Shown in pieces: positions 7,026-13,005 of a stretch of DNA of 14,357 nucleotides (the stretch's first letter is position 1; every line of letters starts with the position of its first letter). This DNA is from Paratractidigestivibacter sp963658035 (GTDB lineage: Bacteria; Actinomycetota; Coriobacteriia; Coriobacteriales; Atopobiaceae): NCBI GenBank assembly GCA_963658035.1, contig CAVKOL010000057.1, positions 1 to 14,357 on the forward strand, in the 5' to 3' direction. The translations under genes and the position numbers were made by a program. The notes under the pieces are model-generated. The model had not been told where the DNA came from. It did no database searches and saw only the letters and a program-made list of their open reading frames with translations.

Positions 7026-8231
7026 ATGAAGCTCCCCAAGCTCACACGTCGCAGGTTCTTCCAGACCGCCGCCGCAGGCACCGTTGCCGCGACGGCGGTC
7101 GGCGTCCTTGCGGGCTGCAACAGCAGCTCGGACGGCTCGCAGACCAGCGACCCCGTGGTCGTGGACGAGGACTCCGCGACCAGCATCACCGATTCGTACA
7201 CCTATGTGGACCCCACGCTGGAGGCCACGCACACCTGGACCTTGCCGCTGGGCACCGTCCTGCGCCCGGCCGAGGGCAACTGGATCCCGGCCACGATTGC
7301 GGGTTCCTCGGCGCTTCCCATGGTCAAGGGCGGTGCGCTGTCACTGGAATCGGGTACCTTGTTTGAGGTCGTGGCCACACCCATGGGGCCCGCCGCCACC
7401 TCGGTGATCTATGACGTGCGTTGCTCGGATTCTGCCTATGCGTGGGTCGAAATCGATACTTCGTCGCGCTCTTGGGCACTCTACGCTGCAAGGATGTCGG
7501 CGGGGTCCATCTCGGGCGACATCAAAACCTTGTGGGAAGCCGATTCCAACTACGACCCGGCGCCCTTTGTGGTGAGCGGCACCAAGGTCATCTGGCAGGT
7601 CCAGCCGTCGCTTACCGGCTCCAAGACCTCCGAGCACTCCTTTGCCTACGTGTGGAACGTGGGCGACGCCGACGCTAAATCGGTGGTTGAATCGCCGGGA
7701 CGCTTTGCTACCAAGCCCAACATCTCGGGTGGCTGCGCGATTCTGGCCCCCCGCGTGCGTGCCGACTCGGGCACCTACTACGGCGTCACGGCCTACTCGC
7801 TTTCTGACGACCTGCACACCCAGGTTGACCAGCTGGTCATGCCCGCCTCGGTCAGGCCTTTTCGAGCCACGCGTATTGGCGAGAAGTTCTTGATCTCGGT
7901 CGAGGCCAGCTACAGCTCGGGCGGTCTTCTCGGCCAAATGGGCACCTACATTGGCACCCGTAGCGGCGACTTTATCAAGCTTGACCGCGAGCCGTCTGAG
8001 TGCCCCGCCGGCAACGGCCAGACCTACATCATCAAGAGCCAGTCGTCCTACTTTGTGGTGGACGCCGAGAAGCAAACCTACACCGGCCTGTCGTCGGTCG
8101 ACCGCTCAGTCGACTACGGCGAGTACCCCGCGCGCTCGGGCGAGAACTCGACTTTTGTGACCTTCTCGACGGTAAAAGACCCCGATACGGGCTATCCGTC
8201 CACAGTCACCGTGAGGACCTTTAACCTATAG
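7026..8231 (+). CDS. Tat-exported lipoprotein of unknown function
   Basis: A 401-residue exported protein. The N-terminus has a twin-arginine motif TRRRFFQ (residues 7-13), a hydrophobic Ala-rich stretch, and a lipobox LAGC with the lipidated cysteine at C31. It should therefore leave through the Tat pathway already folded and be anchored outside the membrane. The mature part begins with a Ser/Asp-rich linker, then repeats short beta-rich stretches with alternating Gly/Trp/Tyr and Asp turns, such as the WEADSNYDPAPFVVSGTKVIW segment. This looks like a beta-propeller-type fold, but I recognise no named family. No catalytic motif is seen. It starts 18 bases after the TSCPD gene without a clear ribosome site. 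The two-component genes follow after 92 bases with a candidate promoter between. Confidence 0.82.
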   Translation: MKLPKLTRRRFFQTAAAGTVAATAVGVLAGCNSSSDGSQTSDPVVVDEDSATSITDSYTYVDPTLEATHTWTLPLGTVLRPAEGNWIPATIAGSSALPMVKGGALSLESGTLFEVVATPMGPAATSVIYDVRCSDSAYAWVEIDTSSRSWALYAARMSAGSISGDIKTLWEADSNYDPAPFVVSGTKVIWQVQPSLTGSKTSEHSFAYVWNVGDADAKSVVESPGRFATKPNISGGCAILAPRVRADSGTYYGVTAYSLSDDLHTQVDQLVMPASVRPFRATRIGEKFLISVEASYSSGGLLGQMGTYIGTRSGDFIKLDREPSECPAGNGQTYIIKSQSSYFVVDAEKQTYTGLSSVDRSVDYGEYPARSGENSTFVTFSTVKDPDTGYPSTVTVRTFNL

Positions 8232-8258
8232 AGGGGTTTCACTCGCCGCGCCGTGGGG

Positions 8259-8264
8259 TAAACT
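8259..8264 (+). promoter_or_regulatory. candidate -10 element before the two-component operon
   Basis: TAAACT at 8259-8264 lies 60 bases before the preferred response-regulator start. The surrounding GTAAACTAGGGG resembles CTAAACTAGTGG before purC. No convincing -35 is seen. If used, transcription starts near 8271, which excludes the upstream TTG at 8273 as a start. Confidence 0.35.
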
Positions 8265-8323
8265 AGGGGTACTTGCGGCAGGCCTATGCCGCCGCGCGTA
8301 CAAGCGATCTTCAGGGAGGCCCA

Positions 8324-9037
8324 ATGGCTTCAGACGAGAAAAAGATTTTGTTGGTCGAGGACGAGAAGGCCATCCGCGACGCCGTGGCGGCGTACCTTGA
8401 GCGCGAGGGCTACATCGTCCGTGGCGTGGGCGACGGCCAGTCCGCCGTCGAGGAGTACGAGAAGCACTCCTTTGACCTGGTCATTCTCGACCTCATGCTT
8501 CCTAAGCTGTCTGGTGAGCGCGTTTGCCGCGCCATCCGCGAGACCTCCAACGTGCCCATCATCATGCTTACCGCCAAGGGCGAGGTCGAGGACCGCATCA
8601 TTGGCCTCGAGCTGGGCGCAGACGACTACCTGATCAAGCCCTTCTCGCCGCGTGAGCTGGTTGCCCGTGTGCGCGCGCTTCTTCGCCGCGCCCACACCGA
8701 GACCGAGCCGCAACTCGAGGTCCTGGACTTTGGCGACCTGGTCATCGACATCTCGGGCCACAAGGTGCTGGTCGAGAACTCCGAGATCGACCTTACCGCC
8801 TCTGAGTTCAAGCTCCTGACCACCCTGGCCCGCCACCCGGGCCGCGTCTACACCCGCATGGAGCTGGTCGAGAAGGTCTTGGGCTACGACTTCGAGGGCT
8901 ACGAGCGCACCATCGACTCCCACGTCAAGAACCTGCGCGCCAAGCTGGGCGACGACCCGCGCAACCCGCGCTGGCTCTACACCGTCCACGGCGTGGGTTA
9001 CCGCTTTGAGTCCCCGCAGAACGCCGAGGCTAAGTAG
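8324..9037 (+). CDS. OmpR/PhoB-type response regulator
   Basis: A 237-residue DNA-binding transcription regulator, partner of the adjacent kinase. The receiver domain (about residues 6-120) has acidic E12/D13, phospho-acceptor D56 in LVILDLMLPKLSG, T83 in MLTAKG and K105 in LIKPFSPREL, so every residue needed for phosphorylation is present. The C-terminal winged helix (about 135-230) is typical: DLTASEFKLL, RVYTRMELVEKVLG, the recognition-helix region TIDSHVKNLRAKLG and a VHGVGYRF wing. The frame extends upstream to a TTG at 8273, but the ATG at 8324 is chosen because AGGGAGG (8313-8319) precedes it and the receiver domain begins right there. The kinase gene follows after 8 bases. Targets cannot be read from the sequence. 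Confidence 0.93.
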   Translation: MASDEKKILLVEDEKAIRDAVAAYLEREGYIVRGVGDGQSAVEEYEKHSFDLVILDLMLPKLSGERVCRAIRETSNVPIIMLTAKGEVEDRIIGLELGADDYLIKPFSPRELVARVRALLRRAHTETEPQLEVLDFGDLVIDISGHKVLVENSEIDLTASEFKLLTTLARHPGRVYTRMELVEKVLGYDFEGYERTIDSHVKNLRAKLGDDPRNPRWLYTVHGVGYRFESPQNAEAK

Positions 9038-9045
9038 GCGGATAC

Positions 9046-10638
9046 GTGGCAGCACGCTTTGTCATAGGTAAGAACGCGACTGACGAGGGCTCCAAGCAGC
9101 CCTCGTCTCGTAATTCGTGGGGAACCATCAAGCCCAAGCCCAAGGAAACGCCGCCCTTCTCGACGCACATGACCTTGGCCTTTGCCTTGACCGCCGTCAT
9201 GACCGCGCTGGTTATGATCGGCGTTTTGGCGTTTGTCTGGGAAAACCAGTTTATGGCCTACACCAGGCAAAACATGCAGGGCTTTGCCGATTCCACAGCA
9301 GAGACCCTGTCTTCTGCCTATGCCGACGCGGGCGAAGTTTGGACCGAGGAGGTCTTGGCCGAGGCTCGTAGCGCGTCGTCTATCTCTGCTGACCTGGGTG
9401 TTCAGGTCTTGGACGCCAACGGCAAGATCCTTTACGACGACACCTGGTCCCACGCAAGGACAGTTACCGAGAAGGACGACGAGTCCAAGGGCATCGCCAC
9501 CTCGACCTCCGAGCAGCGCGGTGCCGCCGGCGCCGACACGACGACCCTCACCTCGTCTGCGCCCACGGCCGCTGACGCCGTGGTCACGGCCGATGTCCAC
9601 GATGCCGCCGGCAACGTGGTGGGCACGGTGCGCCTGTGGGCCTTTGGGTCCGAGGCTCTTCTCACCAAATCGGACGCGGCGTTTAGGGTCAACTCCTACG
9701 GCGCGGTGATGGTCGCGGCCGCTATCGCGGTTGTCTTGGCCTGCGTCATCGCGTTTTTCACGTCCAAGAAGATGGCCACGCCCATCCAGCGCATCACCTC
9801 GACCGCCAAGCAGATCCGCAACGGCGACATGACGGCGCGATCGGGCGTGACCGGCAGCGACGAGATCGGCCAGTTGGGCGAGACCTTTGACGACATGGCC
9901 TCTACGCTGGAGCGCGACCTTAAGCTCGAGCACCGCTTGACCGGCGACGTGGCCCACGAGCTGCGCACCCCGTTGATGGCCATGCAGGCAACCGTCGAGG
10001 CCATGCAAGACGGCGTGCTTCCCGCAGACGACGAGCACTTCGAGACCGTGGCGTCCGAGGTGCGGCGCTTGTCTCGCCTGGTCGACGCCATGCTTAAGCT
10101 GTCGCGCCTTGAGAACAACACCGCCGAGCTTAAGACCGAGCGCACCGACGTGGTTTATCTCATCAAGAGCCTGGTTTCTTCTCAGCATGCTTTGTTCCAC
10201 GAGAAGGGCCTCCACCTGCGCTTTATTAACGAGAGCGGGCGCGAAGAGGTCATGGCCGACATCGACGCCGACCTTATTCGCGAGGCCGTGGTCAACCTCA
10301 TGAGCAACGCCATGCGCTACACCGACGCAGACGGCTACGTGAAGGTCTCGGTCAAGATGGACCGCGAGGACGTGCTTATCTCGGTCCAGGACACGGGCAT
10401 TGGCATTGCCAAAGAAGACATCCCGCAGACGTTCTCGCGCTTCTGGCGCTCTGACGTGAGCCGCGAGCGCGTGAGCGGCGGCTTGGGTGTTGGCCTTTCG
10501 CTTACCAAAGAGATCGTGGACAAGCACAACGGCACCATCCTGGTTGAGTCAGAGCTGGGGCGCGGCACCACGTTTACCCTGCGTATCCCGCAAAACCGCG
10601 GCCGCCGCAACCTGGCGCAGGTCATCCAGGAGGGGTAG
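9046..10638 (+). CDS. membrane sensor histidine kinase
   Basis: A 530-residue kinase that should phosphorylate the regulator just upstream. Order of parts: basic cytosolic N-terminus (1-40), TM1 (about 43-64), an extracytoplasmic sensor region (about 65-217) with a Thr/Ala-rich stretch and no family I recognise, TM2 (about 219-241), a HAMP linker (about 242-294), and the HisKA helix with H304 in DVAHELRTPL. The ATPase domain follows with N417 in EAVVNLMSNAMRYT, the G1 box DTGIGIA (449-455), an F-box SRFWR and the G2 box GGLGVGL (478-484). All catalytic boxes are intact. It starts at GTG eight bases after the regulator stop; AGGCGG overlapping that stop is the only ribosome-site candidate. The nearby Tat lipoprotein could act as an accessory sensor, which is conjecture. 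Confidence 0.93.
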   Translation: MAARFVIGKNATDEGSKQPSSRNSWGTIKPKPKETPPFSTHMTLAFALTAVMTALVMIGVLAFVWENQFMAYTRQNMQGFADSTAETLSSAYADAGEVWTEEVLAEARSASSISADLGVQVLDANGKILYDDTWSHARTVTEKDDESKGIATSTSEQRGAAGADTTTLTSSAPTAADAVVTADVHDAAGNVVGTVRLWAFGSEALLTKSDAAFRVNSYGAVMVAAAIAVVLACVIAFFTSKKMATPIQRITSTAKQIRNGDMTARSGVTGSDEIGQLGETFDDMASTLERDLKLEHRLTGDVAHELRTPLMAMQATVEAMQDGVLPADDEHFETVASEVRRLSRLVDAMLKLSRLENNTAELKTERTDVVYLIKSLVSSQHALFHEKGLHLRFINESGREEVMADIDADLIREAVVNLMSNAMRYTDADGYVKVSVKMDREDVLISVQDTGIGIAKEDIPQTFSRFWRSDVSRERVSGGLGVGLSLTKEIVDKHNGTILVESELGRGTTFTLRIPQNRGRRNLAQVIQEG

Positions 10639-10732
10639 GGGCGCGGGCGCCGGGACGCGCGGTCTTCTCGCCGTCTCTTGCTGCCAGGCGTGGGGGTTTC
10701 TCGCCACCTGGTGCGTGCCTATGTCGTTGCGC

Positions 10733-10738
10733 TAAACT
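10733..10738 (+). promoter_or_regulatory. candidate -10 element before purC
   Basis: TAAACT at 10733-10738 within GCTAAACTAGTGG, 70 bases before the purC start, resembles the site before the two-component operon. No good -35 is visible. The 169-base gap from 10639 also holds an imperfect dyad (CCAGG 10683-10687 with CCTGG 10707-10711). I recognise no riboswitch there. Confidence 0.33.
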
Positions 10739-10807
10739 AGTGGATTGTGCATGCGGCACAGCCTTGCGTCAGAGAGGCAAATCACAGCCAAGGAAGGTTG
10801 ATCAATC

Positions 10808-11704
10808 GTGGCAACTATTGAGCTTCGTCCGGATTCCCACGGTAAGGTTCGCGACATCTACGACTGCGGAGACAAGCTGCTTATGGTGGCTTCCGACCGC
10901 ATTTCTGCTTTTGACTACATCCTGCCCGACGAGATTCCTTTCAAGGGCGAGGTTTTGACCCGTATCTCGGCGTTTTGGTTCGAGCGCTTTGCCGACCTTA
11001 TGCCCAACCACATGATCTCGTGCGACGTGGCCGACCTGCCCGAGGAGTTCAAGCAGTACGCCGATTACCTGGCCGGCCGCTTTATGCTGGTCAAGAAGGC
11101 CCAGACCGTGCCCATCGAGTGCATCGTGCGCGGCTACCTTACCGGCTCTGGCAAGAAGACCTACGACGCCGACGGCACCGTGTGCGGCATCAAGCTGCCC
11201 GAGGGCCTGACCGAGGCCTCCAAGCTTCCCGAGCCCATCTTTACCCCGTCCACCAAGGCCGAGCTGGGCGACCACGACGAGAACATCAGCTTCGAGCGCT
11301 GCGCCGAGATTGTGGGCGCCGATGTGGCTGAGCAGCTGCGCGACGCCTCCATCAAGATCTACAAGGCCGCGGCCGAGTACGCCGCTACCCGCGGCATCAT
11401 CATTGCCGACACCAAGTTTGAGTTTGGCTTCATCGACGGCCAGCTCACGCTGATCGACGAGTGCCTGACCCCCGACTCCAGCCGCTTCTGGCCGGCCGAG
11501 GGCTACGCCGAGGGCCACGTCCAGCCCAGCTACGACAAGCAGTACGTCCGCGACTGGCTCAAGGCCAACTGGGACTTCACCGGCGACGCGCCGAAGCTCC
11601 CCGCAGACGTCCTTGAGGGAACCTCCAGCCGCTACCAGGAGGCTTTCCAAATCATTACCGGTACCGAGTTCAAACCCATGAAGGAGTCCAATGTCTCTGC
11701 GTGA
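10808..11704 (+). CDS. purC: phosphoribosylaminoimidazole-succinocarboxamide synthase (SAICAR synthase)
   Basis: PurC joins aspartate to CAIR using ATP, giving SAICAR, which PurB then cleaves. The 298-residue form is longer than the roughly 240-residue Escherichia coli type and resembles the longer, yeast Ade1-like type. Landmarks are HGKVRDIY (11-18, nucleotide-binding start), KAQTVPIECIVRGYLTGSG (97-115, family signature 1), the LTEASKLPEPIFTPSTKAE region, IADTKFEFG (199-207, signature 2) and DECLTPDSSRFWP (217-229). It starts at GTG with AGGAAGG 10 bases upstream. The 3' end overlaps the next gene by 14 bases, indicating translational coupling. No other purine gene is adjacent. Confidence 0.97.
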   Translation: MATIELRPDSHGKVRDIYDCGDKLLMVASDRISAFDYILPDEIPFKGEVLTRISAFWFERFADLMPNHMISCDVADLPEEFKQYADYLAGRFMLVKKAQTVPIECIVRGYLTGSGKKTYDADGTVCGIKLPEGLTEASKLPEPIFTPSTKAELGDHDENISFERCAEIVGADVAEQLRDASIKIYKAAAEYAATRGIIIADTKFEFGFIDGQLTLIDECLTPDSSRFWPAEGYAEGHVQPSYDKQYVRDWLKANWDFTGDAPKLPADVLEGTSSRYQEAFQIITGTEFKPMKESNVSA

Positions 11705-12362
11705 CACGATCGAGGGCGCACGCTCCGAAGCTAAAGAGAACGTCTCTAACCTTGGCCTTAAGAAGAAGGACGAGGACAAGAAGGACGACGAGGCCAAGGT
11801 CGCCGCATACGACCCCTTTAACCCCGGCAAGTCCTCTGCCGCCACTGGCCGCCCCAAGACCGAGGCGGGCTCGTCTGTGCGCGCCGAGGGCAAGTACAAG
11901 GGCGCCACGCCGCTTGAGCGTTCTTCTATGAGCAAGGAAGAGAAGAAGGCCGAGCGCGCCCGCGAGCGTGCCCGCGAGGACCAGCGCACCCGCGCCTACG
12001 ACCTTATCCTCAAGGCCAACCCCGAGTACAAGCGCACCGAGAAGGTCTGGTGGATTGTCCTGGGCATTGGTTTTGGCTGCACCGTGGTTTCTCTGCTCAC
12101 CGCGTACTTCCTGGGCGGGCAGGACCTGGGCACCACCTCGGGCATCGTGTCTGTTGTCTTCCTGGTGCTGGCGTACGTCTTCATCATCGGTGGCTTTGTG
12201 TACGACCTGGTCAAGCGCCGTCCGTGCCGTAAAGCCGCCGAGAAGCGCCTTTCTGGCATGAACGACAAGCACGTGGCCGATTTTCTCGCCCAGGCCGATA
12301 AGGCCGCCGAGGAGCAGGCCGAGGCTAAGGCTGCCGCCAAGGCCGAGAAGTCCAGCAAGTAG
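11691..12362 (+). CDS. two-helix membrane protein with charged cytosolic arms, function unknown
   Basis: A 223-residue protein of no family I recognise. The N-terminal 115 residues are very polar: Lys/Asp/Glu-rich (the KKKDEDKKDDE tract), then Pro/Gly/Ser-rich, then a basic-acidic helix (SKEEKKAERARERARED) that may be coiled coil. Two hydrophobic helices follow at about 119-141 and 149-174, separated by a short loop GGQDLGTTS. The C-terminus (175-223) is again charged and ends in Ala/Glu/Lys repeats. It is most likely a hairpin in the membrane with both ends inside. The ATG lies within the end of purC and AAGGAG sits 4 bases upstream, so it is read from the purC transcript. The link with purine synthesis may be only transcriptional. 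Confidence 0.8.
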   Translation: MSLRDTIEGARSEAKENVSNLGLKKKDEDKKDDEAKVAAYDPFNPGKSSAATGRPKTEAGSSVRAEGKYKGATPLERSSMSKEEKKAERARERAREDQRTRAYDLILKANPEYKRTEKVWWIVLGIGFGCTVVSLLTAYFLGGQDLGTTSGIVSVVFLVLAYVFIIGGFVYDLVKRRPCRKAAEKRLSGMNDKHVADFLAQADKAAEEQAEAKAAAKAEKSSK

Positions 12363-12418
12363 GTTTTATGCCGTGTGGCGGGGCTGCGCTGGCGAGACGG
12401 GCGCAGGTGCCGCTAAGG

Positions 12419-12427
12419 TGTTAGAAT
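12419..12427 (+). promoter_or_regulatory. candidate tRNA promoter (extended -10)
   Basis: TGTTAGAAT is an extended -10 ending 10 bases before the mature tRNA 5' end, so transcription would start about 3-4 bases upstream of it. The hexamer TAGAAT is identical to the candidate purB -10. No clear -35 is seen. Confidence 0.45.
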
Positions 12428-12437
12428 CAGGTTTCAT

Positions 12438-12513
12438 GCCTTCGTAGCTCAGGGGATAGAGCACCGCTCTCCTAAAGCGGGTGTCGGCCGTTCGAATCGG
12501 CCCGGGGGCACCA
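12438..12513 (+). tRNA. tRNA-Arg (anticodon CCU)
   Basis: A full cloverleaf of 76 nt including an encoded CCA (12511-12513). The acceptor arm GCCTTCG (12438-12444) pairs with CGGGGGC (12503-12509), two pairs being G-U. The D stem is GCTC/GAGC (12447-12450/12459-12462). The anticodon stem is CCGCT/AGCGG with loop CTCCTAA, giving anticodon CCT at 12471-12473, which reads AGG. The variable loop is GTGTC, and the T stem GGCCG/CGGCC carries the loop TTCGAAT. AGG should be a rare codon in this GC-rich genome. Confidence 0.96.
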
Positions 12514-12522
12514 TGATTTACC

Positions 12523-12553
12523 AGGCCAGGGGCATCGAGCTCCTGGCCTTTTT
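12523..12553 (+). terminator. intrinsic terminator of tRNA-Arg
   Basis: AGGCCAGG (12523-12530) pairs with CCTGGCCT (12542-12549). The stem extends inward by three more pairs (one G-T) to a five-base loop ATCGA. The run TTTTT at 12549-12553 follows. It lies 10 bases after the tRNA CCA end. Confidence 0.87.
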
Positions 12554-12585
12554 CGTGCGCGCGGCGGCCGCGTTGCTGGGGCGTG

Positions 12586-12695
12586 GTGGCACCCCGGGAG
12601 GTTTTCTGTGCGCGCGGTGGCACTTAGGGTGCTTTTCTGTACAGAAAACCCCTCAAAGTGCCGCATTTGCCACAGAAAACCCTTCGAAGCGCCAC
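12586..12695. repeat. four-unit palindromic repeat element, copy 2
   Basis: Same architecture as 5131-5250: forward units at 12586-12609 and 12617-12640, inverted units at 12641-12664 and 12672-12695, each exactly 24 nt. The centre TTTTCTGTACAGAAAA (12633-12648) is identical. Both gaps are 7 nt, so the element is exactly symmetric over 110 nt. Inner units agree at 19 of 24 positions and outer units at 18 of 24. A possible shortened fifth unit (GTGGCACCC followed by TTGCTGT) lies at 12705-12720. It stands between the tRNA terminator and the hipBA promoter region. No direct target duplication is visible at its edges. Confidence 0.85.
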
Positions 12696-12723
12696 TCACC
12701 TAGAGTGGCACCCTTGCTGTAAT

Positions 12724-12739
12724 TTATGGGAACGCATAA
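12724..12739. promoter_or_regulatory. candidate HipB operator 1
   Basis: TTATGGGAACGCATAA is an imperfect dyad (TTATGGG against CGCATAA) sharing 13 of 16 bases with the site at 12763-12778. It covers the place where a -35 would lie for the TATTAT at 12747-12752. Such HTH antitoxins normally repress their own operon from dyads like these; assignment to HipB is inference. Confidence 0.45.
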
Positions 12740-12746
12740 GATTGGG

Positions 12747-12752
12747 TATTAT
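12747..12752 (+). promoter_or_regulatory. candidate -10 of the hipBA operon
   Basis: TATTAT, 17 bases after a poor -35 (TTATGG, 12724-12729), would start transcription near 12759. It lies between the two dyads. The segment is clearly AT-richer than the surrounding DNA. Confidence 0.4.
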
Positions 12753-12762
12753 TTACCGAGAT

Positions 12763-12778
12763 TTACGCGTACGCATAA
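12763..12778. promoter_or_regulatory. candidate HipB operator 2
   Basis: TTACGCGTACGCATAA contains the perfect palindrome GCGTACGC. It is part of an 18-base dyad (12762-12779) with a single mismatched pair. Its centre is 39 bases from operator 1, and it lies just after the likely transcription start and 12 bases before the hipB ATG. Confidence 0.5.
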
Positions 12779-12790
12779 AAGCGAGGGCAC

Positions 12791-13003
12791 ATGCAACCGA
12801 TTCAAACGCCCGCCGATTTGGGCAACATCATCCGTCAGACTCGCAAAAGCCAAGGCCTGACGCAAAGTGAGCTCGCGGGTCTTTCTGGTGTGGGCATCAC
12901 TTTTTTAAGCAACATCGAGAACGGCAAGGAAACCGCCGAGATCGGCAAGGTCCTTATCGTCGCCAATACACTCGGTCTCGACCTCTTTGCCGCAAGGAGG
13001 TAG
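12791..13003 (+). CDS. hipB: HipB-like XRE-family antitoxin/repressor
   Basis: A 70-residue Cro/CI-type DNA-binding protein. The helix-turn-helix spans about residues 8-62: LGNIIRQTRKSQGLTQSELA, then the GVGITFLSNIENGKETAEI recognition region. It is essentially the DNA-binding domain plus a short basic tail. In the HipBA family this protein binds and restrains the HipA kinase and represses the operon. The ATG has GAGG 4 bases upstream. The end of the gene contains AAGGAGGT (12994-13001), the ribosome site for hipA, whose ATG is 2 bases after the hipB stop, so the pair is tightly coupled. The symbol is assigned by family and context. Confidence 0.88.
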   Translation: MQPIQTPADLGNIIRQTRKSQGLTQSELAGLSGVGITFLSNIENGKETAEIGKVLIVANTLGLDLFAARR

Positions 13004-13005
13004 GG

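Noticed and set aside
5319..7232. 637-residue open frame on the minus strand across purB and the TSCPD gene
   Set aside because: It lies antisense to well-identified genes, has a low-complexity Val/Gly/Leu/His composition typical of reversed GC-rich codons, and resembles no family.
8273..8323. 17-residue N-terminal extension of the response regulator from a TTG
   Set aside because: No ribosome site, almost no room after the candidate -10 at 8259, and the receiver domain begins right after the ATG at 8324, which has AGGGAGG upstream.
8998..10527. 509-residue minus-strand frame opposite the histidine kinase gene
   Set aside because: Same shadow effect; the plus strand carries every kinase motif and the minus product has no recognisable domain.
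10639..10807. Possible purine-responsive riboswitch before purC
   Set aside because: Only weak imperfect dyads are visible; no conserved purine-aptamer core or clear terminator/antiterminator pair could be identified.
10802..11989. 395-residue minus-strand frame opposite purC and the membrane protein gene
   Set aside because: Overlaps unambiguous purC throughout; composition is that of a reverse-frame shadow.
12438..12513. tRNA-Arg as attachment site of an integrated island containing hipBA
   Set aside because: No integrase gene and no second copy of the tRNA 3' end up to the window edge; a copy further right cannot be excluded.
12586..12695. Possible CRISPR array or direct-repeat array
   Set aside because: Units are half inverted, gaps are only 7 nt and there are four units; no cas gene is present.
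12513..12722. Small frames (about 70 residues) over the tRNA terminator and repeat
   Set aside because: They run through the terminator hairpin and repeat units, have no ribosome site and no family resemblance.
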